7,967 bases of DNA from DAOUBF01 sp034432795 (GTDB lineage: Bacteria > Chloroflexota > Anaerolineae > DSLN01): NCBI GenBank assembly GCA_034432795.1, contig DAOUBF010000066.1, positions 1 to 7,967 of the forward strand, written 5' to 3'. Positions 1-6,217 of this stretch are shown piece after piece. The notes beneath the pieces are model-generated. The model searched no databases and had not been told where the DNA came from. It saw nothing but the letters and a program-made list of their open reading frames with translations. A program made the translations under genes and the position numbers. Position 1 is the first letter of the stretch; the number at the start of each line of letters is the position of its first letter.

Positions 1-2046
1 GATGGGACGCTGCAAGAGCCTGAGGTGTTGCCGGCGCGGCTGCCCAATTTGCTGCTCAACGGCTCTTCCGGCATCGCTGTGGGCATGGCGACGAACATCC
101 CACCCCACAACCTGGGCGAGCTTGCCGACGCGATCAGCTACCTGATTGACCACTGGGAGCAGCAGGATGAGGTCACTGTTGAAGATTTGATGCGTTTCGT
201 CAAAGGCCCAGACTTCCCCACCGGCGGCCTGATTGTCGGCGGCGAGGGCATCCAGCACGCCTATGCCACCGGGCGGGGGCGGCTGGTGGTGCGCGCGGTC
301 GCCCATATTGAGGAGATGCGCGGTGGCCGCCACCGTATCGTGATCACCGAACTCCCCTATCAGGTGAATAAGACCAGCCTGATTGAGCGTATCGCCGAAC
401 TGGCCCGCGAGGGTCGCCTGACTGACCTGTCAGAAGTGCGCGATGAATCCGACCGGCGCGGCATGAGCCTGATCATTGAACTCAAGCGCGGGGCACAGCC
501 GCGTGCCGTCCTGAACCAACTCTTCAAGTACACACCCTTGCAGACGACATTCGGCGTGCAGATGCTCGCCCTGGTAGATGGCGAGCCGCGCATGCTCAGC
601 CTGAAGAAGGCGCTCCAGGTCTATATTGAGCACCGGCGCGAGGTCATTGCCCGGCGCAGCCGTTTTGAACTGGAACGTGCCCGCCAACGCGCCCATGTCC
701 TGGAGGGCCTGCGCATTGCCCTGGCCAACCTGGACGCGGTGATCGCCACGATCCGCCAGGCGAAGGACGCGGAGACGGCGCGGGCCAACCTTATCAAGAA
801 GTTCAGGTTGACCGAGGCCCAGGCCCAGGCTATTTTGGACATGCAGTTGCGCCGCCTGGCCGCGCTGGAGCGCCAGAAAATTGAGGAGGAATACGCCGAG
901 GTCACGCAGCGCATCGCCTATCTCCAGGACCTGCTGGCCCACCCGCGCAAGATTCTGGGGCTGATCAAGGACGACATGCGCCAGCTCAAAGAGAAATACG
1001 GCGACGAGCGGCGCACGCGCATTGTCCCCGAAGCCGAGGAGGAATTCCGCGAGGAAGACCTGGTGCCCGACGAGGAGGTGCTGATCTCCATCACCCAGCG
1101 CGGCTACGTCAAGCGCGTCCCGGCGCGGGTGTACAAATCCCAGACGCGGGGCGGCAGGGGCATCACAGGCATGACCACGCGGGAGGAGGATGCCGTCCTC
1201 TACCTGCTGGCGGCGGGGTCGCTGGATTCTATCCTGTTCTTCAGCGACCGGGGACGGGTGTATATGGAACGCGCCTATCAGATCCCCGACGCCGACCGCC
1301 AGGCAAAGGGCCTCCCCATCACCAACCTGCTGGCGCTCGCGCCCGGCGAACGCGTCACCGCCGTGGTCGCCCGCCCGCAGAATGGCCTGGCCGCCAGGTA
1401 TTTGACGATGGTCACGCGGCTAGGACGGGTGAAGCGCATGGCCTTGTCGGAGATTGAGAGCGCCCGTCGCGCCGGTATTGTCGCCATAAGCCTGGAGGCG
1501 GACGATGAGCTGGGGTGGGTGAGGCTGACGCGCGGGGATCAGGACCTCATCCTTGTGACCGAGCGTGGCAAGGCGTTGCGCTTCAATGAAGCCACAGTGC
1601 GCCCTATGGGGCGCGCCGCCGCTGGCGTCAACGCCATCCGTCTGGAGCCGGGCGATGCGGTGGCCAGTATGGACGTAGTTGAGCCAGGGGCTGAATTGCT
1701 GGTTGTGACCACCAAAGGCTACGGCAAGCGCGTTCCCCTCTCGGACTATCCCACGCAGGGCCGGGCCGGTGGGGGCGTGGTGACCCTGGCGAAGAGCCTG
1801 GACATGACTGGCGTGGTTGCGGCGGCGCGTGTGGTTCGGCCCGACGACGAGGTGACGATCATCTCTGCCCAGGGCCTGGTGCTGCGTACGGCGGTCAAGA
1901 ATATTCCCCAGATGGGCCGTTCGGCGCGTGGCGCCCGGATTATGGATCTCAAGGATGGCGATAGTGTTGCCTCTTTGGCCCGGCTTGACGCCCGGCAAAG
2001 CCGCCCCCCCTCTGGCGATGGCCGTGATGGCGACAAGACCGGCTAG
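1..2046 (+). CDS. gyrA: DNA gyrase subunit A (5'-truncated by window edge)
   Basis: Subunit A of the type II topoisomerase that introduces negative supercoils; with GyrB it cuts and reseals both DNA strands. The frame is open from base 1 and opens with DGTLQEPEVLPARLPN, matching E. coli GyrA from about residue 154, so the catalytic Tyr and the quinolone-resistance region lie upstream of the window. Visible in order: the conserved NGSSGIAVGMATNIPPHNL block (about residues 20-40), PGPDFPTGG-like KGPDFPTGG, ELPYQVNK, the QAQAILDMQLRRL helix of the coiled-coil gate, then a C-terminal pinwheel with about six blade repeats (GYVKRVP, GRVYMER, GRVKRMA, GKALRFN, GYGKRVP, GLVLRTA). The GyrA box, needed for DNA wrapping and separating gyrase from ParC/topo IV, reads QTRGGRG (residues 381-387) against the usual QRRGGKG. 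The gene ends with a short polar tail and TAG. There is no insertion in the gate region, unlike E. coli. ParC is the alternative, but the near-complete box and six blades favour GyrA. Confidence 0.96.
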   Translation, partial: DGTLQEPEVLPARLPNLLLNGSSGIAVGMATNIPPHNLGELADAISYLIDHWEQQDEVTVEDLMRFVKGPDFPTGGLIVGGEGIQHAYATGRGRLVVRAVAHIEEMRGGRHRIVITELPYQVNKTSLIERIAELAREGRLTDLSEVRDESDRRGMSLIIELKRGAQPRAVLNQLFKYTPLQTTFGVQMLALVDGEPRMLSLKKALQVYIEHRREVIARRSRFELERARQRAHVLEGLRIALANLDAVIATIRQAKDAETARANLIKKFRLTEAQAQAILDMQLRRLAALERQKIEEEYAEVTQRIAYLQDLLAHPRKILGLIKDDMRQLKEKYGDERRTRIVPEAEEEFREEDLVPDEEVLISITQRGYVKRVPARVYKSQTRGGRGITGMTTREEDAVLYLLAAGSLDSILFFSDRGRVYMERAYQIPDADRQAKGLPITNLLALAPGERVTAVVARPQNGLAARYLTMVTRLGRVKRMALSEIESARRAGIVAISLEADDELGWVRLTRGDQDLILVTERGKALRFNEATVRPMGRAAAGVNAIRLEPGDAVASMDVVEPGAELLVVTTKGYGKRVPLSDYPTQGRAGGGVVTLAKSLDMTGVVAAARVVRPDDEVTIISAQGLVLRTAVKNIPQMGRSARGARIMDLKDGDSVASLARLDARQSRPPSGDGRDGDKTG

Positions 2047-2201
2047 GATGGCAAGACCCAGTAGACAAGGGAACGAAGCTTAGTATCCGGTAACCGAATC
2101 ATTTGCAGGCAGCCCTGCCCCCCCACAGACCTTAATGGTCCTTGTTGAGGCATGCCTTCTTCGCTACACGCAGGATTGACGGTCAGAACGAGGGAACAAA
2201 C

Positions 2202-2218
2202 AACCCACACTGTGGGTT
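2202..2218 (+). terminator. Perfect palindrome after gyrA, weak terminator or operator candidate
   Basis: AACCCACACTGTGGGTT is a perfect inverted repeat around a central C; as RNA it gives a 7-bp stem with a 3-base loop. It is followed only by a short T run (TTTG), so it is a weak intrinsic terminator at best, and it sits 155 bases after the gyrA stop. The symmetry would also suit a dimeric regulator binding upstream of the kinase gene. The rest of the 225-base gap holds no ORF with a good start and no promoter I would defend: TTGACG at 2176-2181 resembles a -35 but lacks a matching -10. Confidence 0.3.
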
Positions 2219-2229
2219 TGAAATGAGCC

Positions 2230-2251
2230 ACCGCCGGATCAGGCCGGCGGT
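2230..2251 (+). other. GC-rich hairpin just upstream of the kinase start
   Basis: ACCGCCGG (2230-2237) and CCGGCGGT (2244-2251) form a perfect 8-bp stem with a 6-base loop. No T run follows, so a simple intrinsic terminator is unlikely. The 3' arm ends 12 bases before the GGAG ribosome binding site (2264-2267) of the kinase gene, so a folded hairpin would sit close to the ribosome landing site. The role is unknown; together with the palindrome at 2202-2218 it may end gyrA transcription or shape the kinase leader. Confidence 0.35.
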
Positions 2252-2271
2252 AGTCAGGCCATCGGAGCTTC

Positions 2272-3858
2272 GTGACAACGCATCCTCAGGCTGGTCAAAC
2301 TGTCCCCCGCACAGCGAGCTGGGTGGGGCCTGTGCTTCTGACGCTGCTGGCTGGGCTACTGTTCGTCGGACTGGCGGCCTTCATCGCCGTGCCTCTGTGG
2401 GCACCACTGGCCAGCGCCGTTCCCTCGCTGGCGCTCAGAATGACCGTGCTCGTGCTCGCCGGGACGCTCCTCCCCGCCCTCGTCGCCATCGTGTGGGTGC
2501 GGCAATCCCGCTGGCAGGAGCGCTGGGGCCTGGAGTCGCTGACTTTCCTCCGTGCCTATCACCAGACCCTGGGCAAAGCTACCGACGTGCAGCAGGTAGC
2601 CGAGGCGCTGGTGCGCACGGCGGCAGCGCTTTGCCACGCTGAACGTGGCGCCCTGTTGCTCGTGCACGAGGTGGCCTGGACCTATCGCCTCCATCCTCTC
2701 CCTGTTCTGGGTAGCATTCCCACCGAGGAGGTCCCGCTGGCCGCGAATAGCCCCTTCCTGCGCGCCCTGCGCGAACGCCAGGCGCCTGTCTTCTCTAGTG
2801 CCATTGCCACAGACCCGGCCTATGCGGGGATGGCGGCTGAAGAGCGCGCCTGGCTGGAGGCGCTGGCCATGGCCGTCTATATCCCCATGATCAGCGGCGA
2901 CCAACTCATCGCTATCCTGGCCCTGGGCCAGGCCCTGCGCGGGTATGGGGCGCATGAGCTGGCCCTGCTGGGAACGCTGGCGCAGCAGACGGCCACCACC
3001 CTGTATCACCTGCAACTTTCCACCAATCTTAAGGCGCTGAACAGCGAGATCATGGCACTGAACCGCGAGTTGCGCGAAGCCAACGAGCGCCTGCAACGGG
3101 TGGACGCGGCTAAGGCGGACTTCATCACCATCGCTTCCCACGAATTGCGCACACCGCTGACCCAGGTGCGCGGCTATGTGGACCTGTTGGCCGCCATGAG
3201 TCAGCAGGGGCAGTTGGGGCCTGACCAGGTCGCGGAGGTTGTCACGCGCATGGACCGGGCGGCGCAACGCCTGGAGGAGTTGGTTGCCGCCATGCTGGAT
3301 GCCTCGCAGATTGACATCCAGGCGCTCAAGTTGCAGTACAGCGAGACCACGCTGGAAGCCGTGCTTTGGCTGTGCCTGGAGCGCATGACGGGGGCCATGC
3401 GCGAGCGTCGTCACGTGTTTGTGATGCGCGGCATTAGCGATCTGCCCCCCGTGCGCGTGGATGTGCAGCGGCTAACGCAGGCTTTTTGTAACGTGATCGG
3501 CAATGCCATCAAGTATACCCCTGACGGCGGGCGCATCACCCTTTCAGGGCGCAGATTGGACAACGACCGCGTGGAGGTCGTGATTACGGATACCGGCGTG
3601 GGGATTGACCGTGACCAGCTTGACCTGATCTTTGAAACGTTTTACCGGGCCAGCCGCACGTTGCTGCACTCCACCGGGGCAACCAAGTTCATGGGTGGCG
3701 GGCCGGGGCTGGGGCTGCGCATCGCCAAAGGCGTGATTGAGGCGCACGGGGGGCGCATTTGGGCCGAGAGCGCCGGATATGACCCCGTGAATCTACCGGG
3801 CAGTTCCTTTCATATCGTCCTGCCGCTCCAGCCACCGGCCAGCCGGAATATGGCGTAA
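2272..3858 (+). CDS. Membrane-anchored GAF-domain sensor histidine kinase
   Basis: Sensor kinase of a two-component system, expected to autophosphorylate on His and pass phosphate to a response regulator, none of which is encoded nearby. 528 residues. Two hydrophobic segments (about 19-42 and 54-76) with almost no loop between them anchor it in the inner membrane, so sensing is probably membrane-internal or cytoplasmic. A GAF domain follows (about 95-250), then a short coiled coil (about 252-282). The HisKA domain has the phospho-acceptor His290 in SHELRTPL, including the ExxT phosphatase motif. The HATPase domain shows the N box (N407, N411 in NVIGNAIKYTPDGG), G1 DTGVGI (440-445), F box IFETFYRA, and G2 GGGPGLGL (475-482). 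The stretch between F and G2 boxes is longer than usual (HSTGATKFMGGG), as I recall for many Chloroflexota kinases. GTG at 2272 is the first possible start after an in-frame stop and has GGAG 4 bases upstream. The ligand of the GAF domain cannot be told. Confidence 0.93.
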   Translation: MTTHPQAGQTVPRTASWVGPVLLTLLAGLLFVGLAAFIAVPLWAPLASAVPSLALRMTVLVLAGTLLPALVAIVWVRQSRWQERWGLESLTFLRAYHQTLGKATDVQQVAEALVRTAAALCHAERGALLLVHEVAWTYRLHPLPVLGSIPTEEVPLAANSPFLRALRERQAPVFSSAIATDPAYAGMAAEERAWLEALAMAVYIPMISGDQLIAILALGQALRGYGAHELALLGTLAQQTATTLYHLQLSTNLKALNSEIMALNRELREANERLQRVDAAKADFITIASHELRTPLTQVRGYVDLLAAMSQQGQLGPDQVAEVVTRMDRAAQRLEELVAAMLDASQIDIQALKLQYSETTLEAVLWLCLERMTGAMRERRHVFVMRGISDLPPVRVDVQRLTQAFCNVIGNAIKYTPDGGRITLSGRRLDNDRVEVVITDTGVGIDRDQLDLIFETFYRASRTLLHSTGATKFMGGGPGLGLRIAKGVIEAHGGRIWAESAGYDPVNLPGSSFHIVLPLQPPASRNMA

Positions 3859-3879
3859 ATCTCCCCGCCGGAAGTCCTG

Positions 3880-3921
3880 CTCTCCTCCGTCAAGGGGGAG
3901 GGGAAGTGTCTCCTCTTCCCC
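3880..3921. repeat. Double palindrome at the kinase/murI convergence (REP-like, possible bidirectional terminator)
   Basis: Two adjacent hairpins lie between and into the ends of converging genes. The first pairs 3880-3888 with 3894-3902 (9 bp including two G-U pairs, loop GTCAA); the second pairs GGGGAAG (3900-3906) with CTTCCCC (3915-3921). The core CTCCTCC-N5-GGGGGAGGGG closely matches the element at 6056-6126. The murI stop codon (3890-3892) falls in the first loop, so the last roughly 11 MurI residues are encoded by the repeat. Lacking T runs, it is not a classical terminator, but position and symmetry suit ending transcription from both sides. Confidence 0.5.
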
Positions 3922-4747
3922 CACTCAGCATGGCCAGTTCGCCCCCCTCTTGCCATGTCAACCCCACAAACGTCCCAGGGAGATCGATCAGCCGCTTGAC
4001 CAAGGCATGGAAAGCGGGGACATTGCCGGTGGTGCAGAAGGTATAGCTCGCCTGGCGGCCCGGCGTGTTCTCCAGACCTCTGGCCGCCAGGACGCGACCC
4101 GTCTGCCGGGCTACAGCGGGGCTGGGGTCAATCACCTCCACCTGGGGGCCGGCGATCTGGGCGATGGCGGGGAGGAGGAAGGGGTAGTGCGTGCAGCCTA
4201 AGACCAGGGTGTCGGCGCCCGCCGCCAGGAGCGGGCTGAGGTAGGTGCGCAACAGCGCCTGCGTCTGCGGGCCATCCAGGTCCCCGGCCTCCACCTGTTC
4301 CACCAGGCCGGGGCAGGCTTGAGGCAGCACCTCCACGTCCTGGGCGAAGCGCTCAATCAGGCTGGCGAACAATTCCCCCTGGAAGGTGGCCGGTGTTGCC
4401 AGGACAGCGACGCGCCGTGCCCGGCTGCGTTCGGCGGCGGGCTTCACCGCCGGTTCCATGCCCACGATGGGCAGGTCCGGGAAGGCCGCACGGACCGTAT
4501 AAAGTGCGGCGGCGGAGGCGGTGTTGCAGGCGATCACGATGGCTTTGGCCCCCTGGGCGCGTAGGAAGCGGACAATGCCCAGAGTCAGGGCGCGGATGTC
4601 GCCCAGCGGGCGCGGGCCGTAGGGGATGTGGGCCTGGTCGGCCACGTACAGTACGTCCTCATGGGGAAGCTGGCGGGCGATCTCACGCAAGACAGACAGC
4701 CCGCCCACGCCGGAATCCAAAATCCCGATAGGGCGCGGATCGCTCAT
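3890..4747 (-). CDS. murI: Glutamate racemase
   Basis: Cytoplasmic, cofactor-independent racemase converting L-glutamate to D-glutamate, which MurD adds to the peptidoglycan stem peptide. From ATG at 4747 it is 285 residues, slightly above the family's usual 260-275. The N-terminus PIGILDSGVGGLSVL carries the proton-abstraction motif with Asp11. The two catalytic cysteines are Cys74 in VIACNTASA and Cys184 in LVLGCTHYPFL, with His186 next to the second; Glu149 lies in CPGLVEQVEAGD. All expected active-site residues are present. An in-frame GTG at 4756 would add three residues, but ATG 4747 has the family-typical MSDPRPIGI start and a GGGTGG sequence 5 bases upstream. It is the last gene of the rplS-C26-murI set, 24 bases after the C26 stop. 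The C-terminal tail GGRGDTSPPP is low-complexity and encoded by the palindromic repeat at 3880-3921, so it is probably not conserved. Confidence 0.95.
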   Translation of the reverse strand: MSDPRPIGILDSGVGGLSVLREIARQLPHEDVLYVADQAHIPYGPRPLGDIRALTLGIVRFLRAQGAKAIVIACNTASAAALYTVRAAFPDLPIVGMEPAVKPAAERSRARRVAVLATPATFQGELFASLIERFAQDVEVLPQACPGLVEQVEAGDLDGPQTQALLRTYLSPLLAAGADTLVLGCTHYPFLLPAIAQIAGPQVEVIDPSPAVARQTGRVLAARGLENTPGRQASYTFCTTGNVPAFHALVKRLIDLPGTFVGLTWQEGGELAMLSGGRGDTSPPP

Positions 4748-4771
4748 TTCAGCCACCCGTCCGGCGATGGA

Positions 4772-5512
4772 CTACTGGCCGCTGGCTGCTGCGATGAACG
4801 CCTCAAACAGGCGGCGCATGGGCCTGTGGTCGGTCAGTTCCTCTGGATGCCATTGGACGCCAATGGCAAAGGGATGGTTGGGCTTCTCCAGGCCCTCGGT
4901 GACCCCGTCCGGGGCCTCGGCGACCTTCACCAGGCCGGGCGCGATGGCCCTGGCCGCCTGGTGATGCAGGCTGTTCACACCGACCTCGGTCGCGCCCAGG
5001 ATACGAGCCAACAGGGAATCGGGCATGAGCCGGACCGGATGCGCAATGTAGTTGCGCGGATAGCCGGGATAGTACACGTGCTCAATCGCCTGGGGGATTT
5101 GGGAGAGGATATCTTGATAGAGATTGCCCCCGGCAGCGACGTTCATCACCTGGACACCACGACAGATTGCCAGGAGTGGCTTCCCCTCGGCCAGCGCCCA
5201 GCGCGCCAGGGTCAGTTCCACCGCGTCGCGCTCCTCGTCCACGCCCCAGACGCTCTGGTGGGCTTCTTCCCCGTACAGGTGCGGCGAAATATCGCCCCCG
5301 CCAGAGAGGAGAATGCCGTCCAGTCCGGCATAGATGCTGCGCAATTGCTCCTCATCTGGGGCGATGGGGATCATCAGGGGCGCACCACCGGCCAGGGAGA
5401 TGGCCCTCACGTAGGCCTGGCTTAAGGCAAAGGTCGGCAACACGACCGGCGAGAGGGTCTGGTCGCGGCGGGAGGTAATACCGATGAGGGGCCGCCGGTG
5501 GTTCTGGCTCAT
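4772..5512 (-). CDS. Peptidase C26 / gamma-glutamyl-gamma-aminobutyrate hydrolase-like class I amidotransferase
   Basis: Class I glutamine-amidotransferase-fold hydrolase of the C26 family (PuuD-like), whose members cleave gamma-glutamyl amide bonds. 246 residues, usual for the family. The start MSQNHRRPLIGITSR gives the typical PxIGIT first strand; LSGGGDISPHLYGE (69-82) is the conserved glycine loop; the nucleophile is Cys117 in LLAICRGVQVMN; NSLHHQA (180-186) is the family's substrate-loop motif; His222 and Glu224 in GVQWHPEE complete the triad. There is no synthetase domain, so it acts alone rather than as an amidotransferase subunit. ATG 5512 is preferred over an in-frame GTG at 5584, because the longer form overlaps rplS and adds a non-conserved tail; the Shine-Dalgarno at 5512 is poor (GGA 7 bases upstream), hinting at coupling to rplS, whose stop lies 28 bases before. 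No putrescine-pathway genes are nearby, so the substrate is unknown. Confidence 0.9.
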   Translation of the reverse strand: MSQNHRRPLIGITSRRDQTLSPVVLPTFALSQAYVRAISLAGGAPLMIPIAPDEEQLRSIYAGLDGILLSGGGDISPHLYGEEAHQSVWGVDEERDAVELTLARWALAEGKPLLAICRGVQVMNVAAGGNLYQDILSQIPQAIEHVYYPGYPRNYIAHPVRLMPDSLLARILGATEVGVNSLHHQAARAIAPGLVKVAEAPDGVTEGLEKPNHPFAIGVQWHPEELTDHRPMRRLFEAFIAAASGQ

Positions 5513-5540
5513 AAGGTGTCCGGTCCGCCTTAGGGCCGGA

Positions 5541-5924
5541 TCAGCCCGCTGGCTGCGCATTCGCCCCGGCAGGCTGTTGCTCACGGTGCTCCTTTAGGCG
5601 TGAGGCCTTGCCGTGCAACCCGCGCAGATAATACAGCCGTGCCCGGCGTACTTTCGCCCGGCGGACGATCTCCACCTTCTCCAGGCGGGGCGAGCGCAGC
5701 AGGAAGGTACGCTCCACGCCGATGCCATGCGCGGCGATGCGGCGCACCGTAAAGCTGGCGTCGTTGCCCCCCTTGCGGACGCGGATGACTGTGCCCTGAA
5801 ACACCTGGGTGCGCTCGCGGTCGCCTTCTACAATGCGGACGTGCACCTTCACGGTATCGCCCGGTCGCAACTCCGGGATATTCTCATTTGGCTTTGCTTC
5901 CAGTGCTTTGACGAGATCGCTCAT
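5541..5924 (-). CDS. rplS: Large ribosomal subunit protein L19 (bL19)
   Basis: Protein of the 50S subunit lying at the 30S-50S interface. 127 residues against a typical 115-120, the excess being a C-terminal Gln/Ala/Pro-rich tail (HREQQPAGANAQPAG). The L19 hallmarks are present in order: RPGDTVKVHVRIVEGDRER (20-38), QVFQGTVIRVRKGG (40-53), FTVRRIAAHGIGVERTF (58-74), SPRLEKVEIVRRAKVRRARLYYLR (78-101) and GKASRLKE (105-112). ATG 5924 has AGGG about 11 bases upstream, a loose spacing. It is the first gene of the minus-strand set, behind the extended -10 promoter at 5983-5991 and a 5' hairpin. In many bacteria rplS follows rpsP-rimM-trmD; here it stands apart from them and is followed by C26 and murI. 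Confidence 0.97.
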   Translation of the reverse strand: MSDLVKALEAKPNENIPELRPGDTVKVHVRIVEGDRERTQVFQGTVIRVRKGGNDASFTVRRIAAHGIGVERTFLLRSPRLEKVEIVRRAKVRRARLYYLRGLHGKASRLKEHREQQPAGANAQPAG

Positions 5925-5960
5925 ATGTGATTATTCCCTGTCAGGAGCGGCAAATCAAAA

Positions 5961-5976
5961 GCCCGCCTTGGCGGGC
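5961..5976 (-). promoter_or_regulatory. Hairpin plus U-run at the 5' end of the rplS transcript
   Basis: GCCCGCC (5961-5967) and GGCGGGC (5970-5976) form a 7-bp inverted repeat; read on the minus strand it is followed by TTTTGATTT. This looks like an intrinsic terminator, but it lies between the rplS promoter (-10 at 5983-5988) and the rplS start, with the expected transcript start at about its first base. No minus-strand gene upstream needs ending. It may be a 5' stabilising hairpin, or part of a leader through which L19 or another factor controls the operon. Confidence 0.5.
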
Positions 5977-5982
5977 CTGAGT

Positions 5983-5991
5983 ATTATACCA
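5983..5991 (-). promoter_or_regulatory. Extended -10 promoter for rplS-C26-murI
   Basis: The minus strand reads TGGTATAAT: a perfect TATAAT (5983-5988) with the TG of an extended -10 one base upstream (5990-5991). The matching -35 is poor (TGGCGT at 6006-6011 with a 17-base spacer), as is common with extended -10 promoters. Predicted transcript start is near 5976, about 52 bases before the rplS ATG. It is the only good promoter seen upstream of the minus-strand set. Confidence 0.65.
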
Positions 5992-6055
5992 CACTTCGGG
6001 GAGGGACGCCAGGTAGCCCTCCGACTGGAGCAGGAGAATCGGTTGTAGCTCGTTT

Positions 6056-6126
6056 GTCACCCCCTCCTCCTGGACGGGGGAGGGGGTGGTCTGTCCCCCC
6101 TTGCGGGGGAGGGTTGGGGTGGGGGG
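6056..6126. repeat. REP-like double palindrome
   Basis: CACCCCCTCCTCC (6058-6070) pairs with GGGGGAGGGGGTG (6076-6088): 13 bp with one G-U pair and the loop TGGAC. A second hairpin, CCCCC-TTGC-GGGGG (6096-6109), follows, then GAGGGTTGGGGTGGGGGG. Short C-rich/G-rich palindromes ending like GAGGGTTGGGGTG are widely dispersed between genes in many bacteria, and a related copy lies at 3880-3921. No transposase is present, so it looks like a dispersed non-coding repeat. It separates the rplS and RRM promoters. Confidence 0.6.
6105..6126 (+). other. Potential G-quadruplex
   Basis: Four G tracts (5, 3, 4 and 6 G at 6105-6109, 6111-6113, 6116-6119 and 6121-6126) are separated by loops of A, TT and T, satisfying the strict G3+ with N1-7 loop rule with very short loops. 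It lies on the plus strand, 57 bases upstream of the -35 of the RRM promoter. Whether it folds in the cell, or is a by-product of the repeat, cannot be told from sequence. Confidence 0.55.
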
Positions 6127-6182
6127 TAACCCACCGGGTCATCTGCCCCAAATCTGATATACACCCCCAGCCCAAAGTCGCT

Positions 6183-6211
6183 TTGACAGAAACCCAGTTA
6201 TGTGATATACT
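6183..6211 (+). promoter_or_regulatory. Near-consensus housekeeping-sigma promoter for the RRM gene
   Basis: Perfect -35 TTGACA (6183-6188), 17-base spacer, -10 TATACT (6206-6211, five of six), plus an extended -10 TG at 6203-6204. Predicted transcript start is about 6217-6219, leaving a leader of about 132 bases before the RRM ATG. It is the strongest promoter in the window, implying high expression of the RRM gene and perhaps of carD and the following gene. Confidence 0.85.
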
Positions 6212-6217
6212 TGCTCT

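Noticed and set aside
2152..2226. 24-codon ORF upstream of the kinase, possible leader peptide
   Set aside because: No properly spaced ribosome binding site and no run of regulatory codons.
2356..3414. 352-codon minus-strand ORF inside the kinase gene
   Set aside because: It lies antisense to a protein with all histidine kinase motifs; long antisense frames are expected in GC-rich genes, and its Gln/His/Leu-rich product is typical of that artefact.
4628..5425. 265-codon plus-strand ORF antisense to C26 and murI
   Set aside because: Antisense to two well-supported enzymes with intact catalytic residues; a composition artefact.
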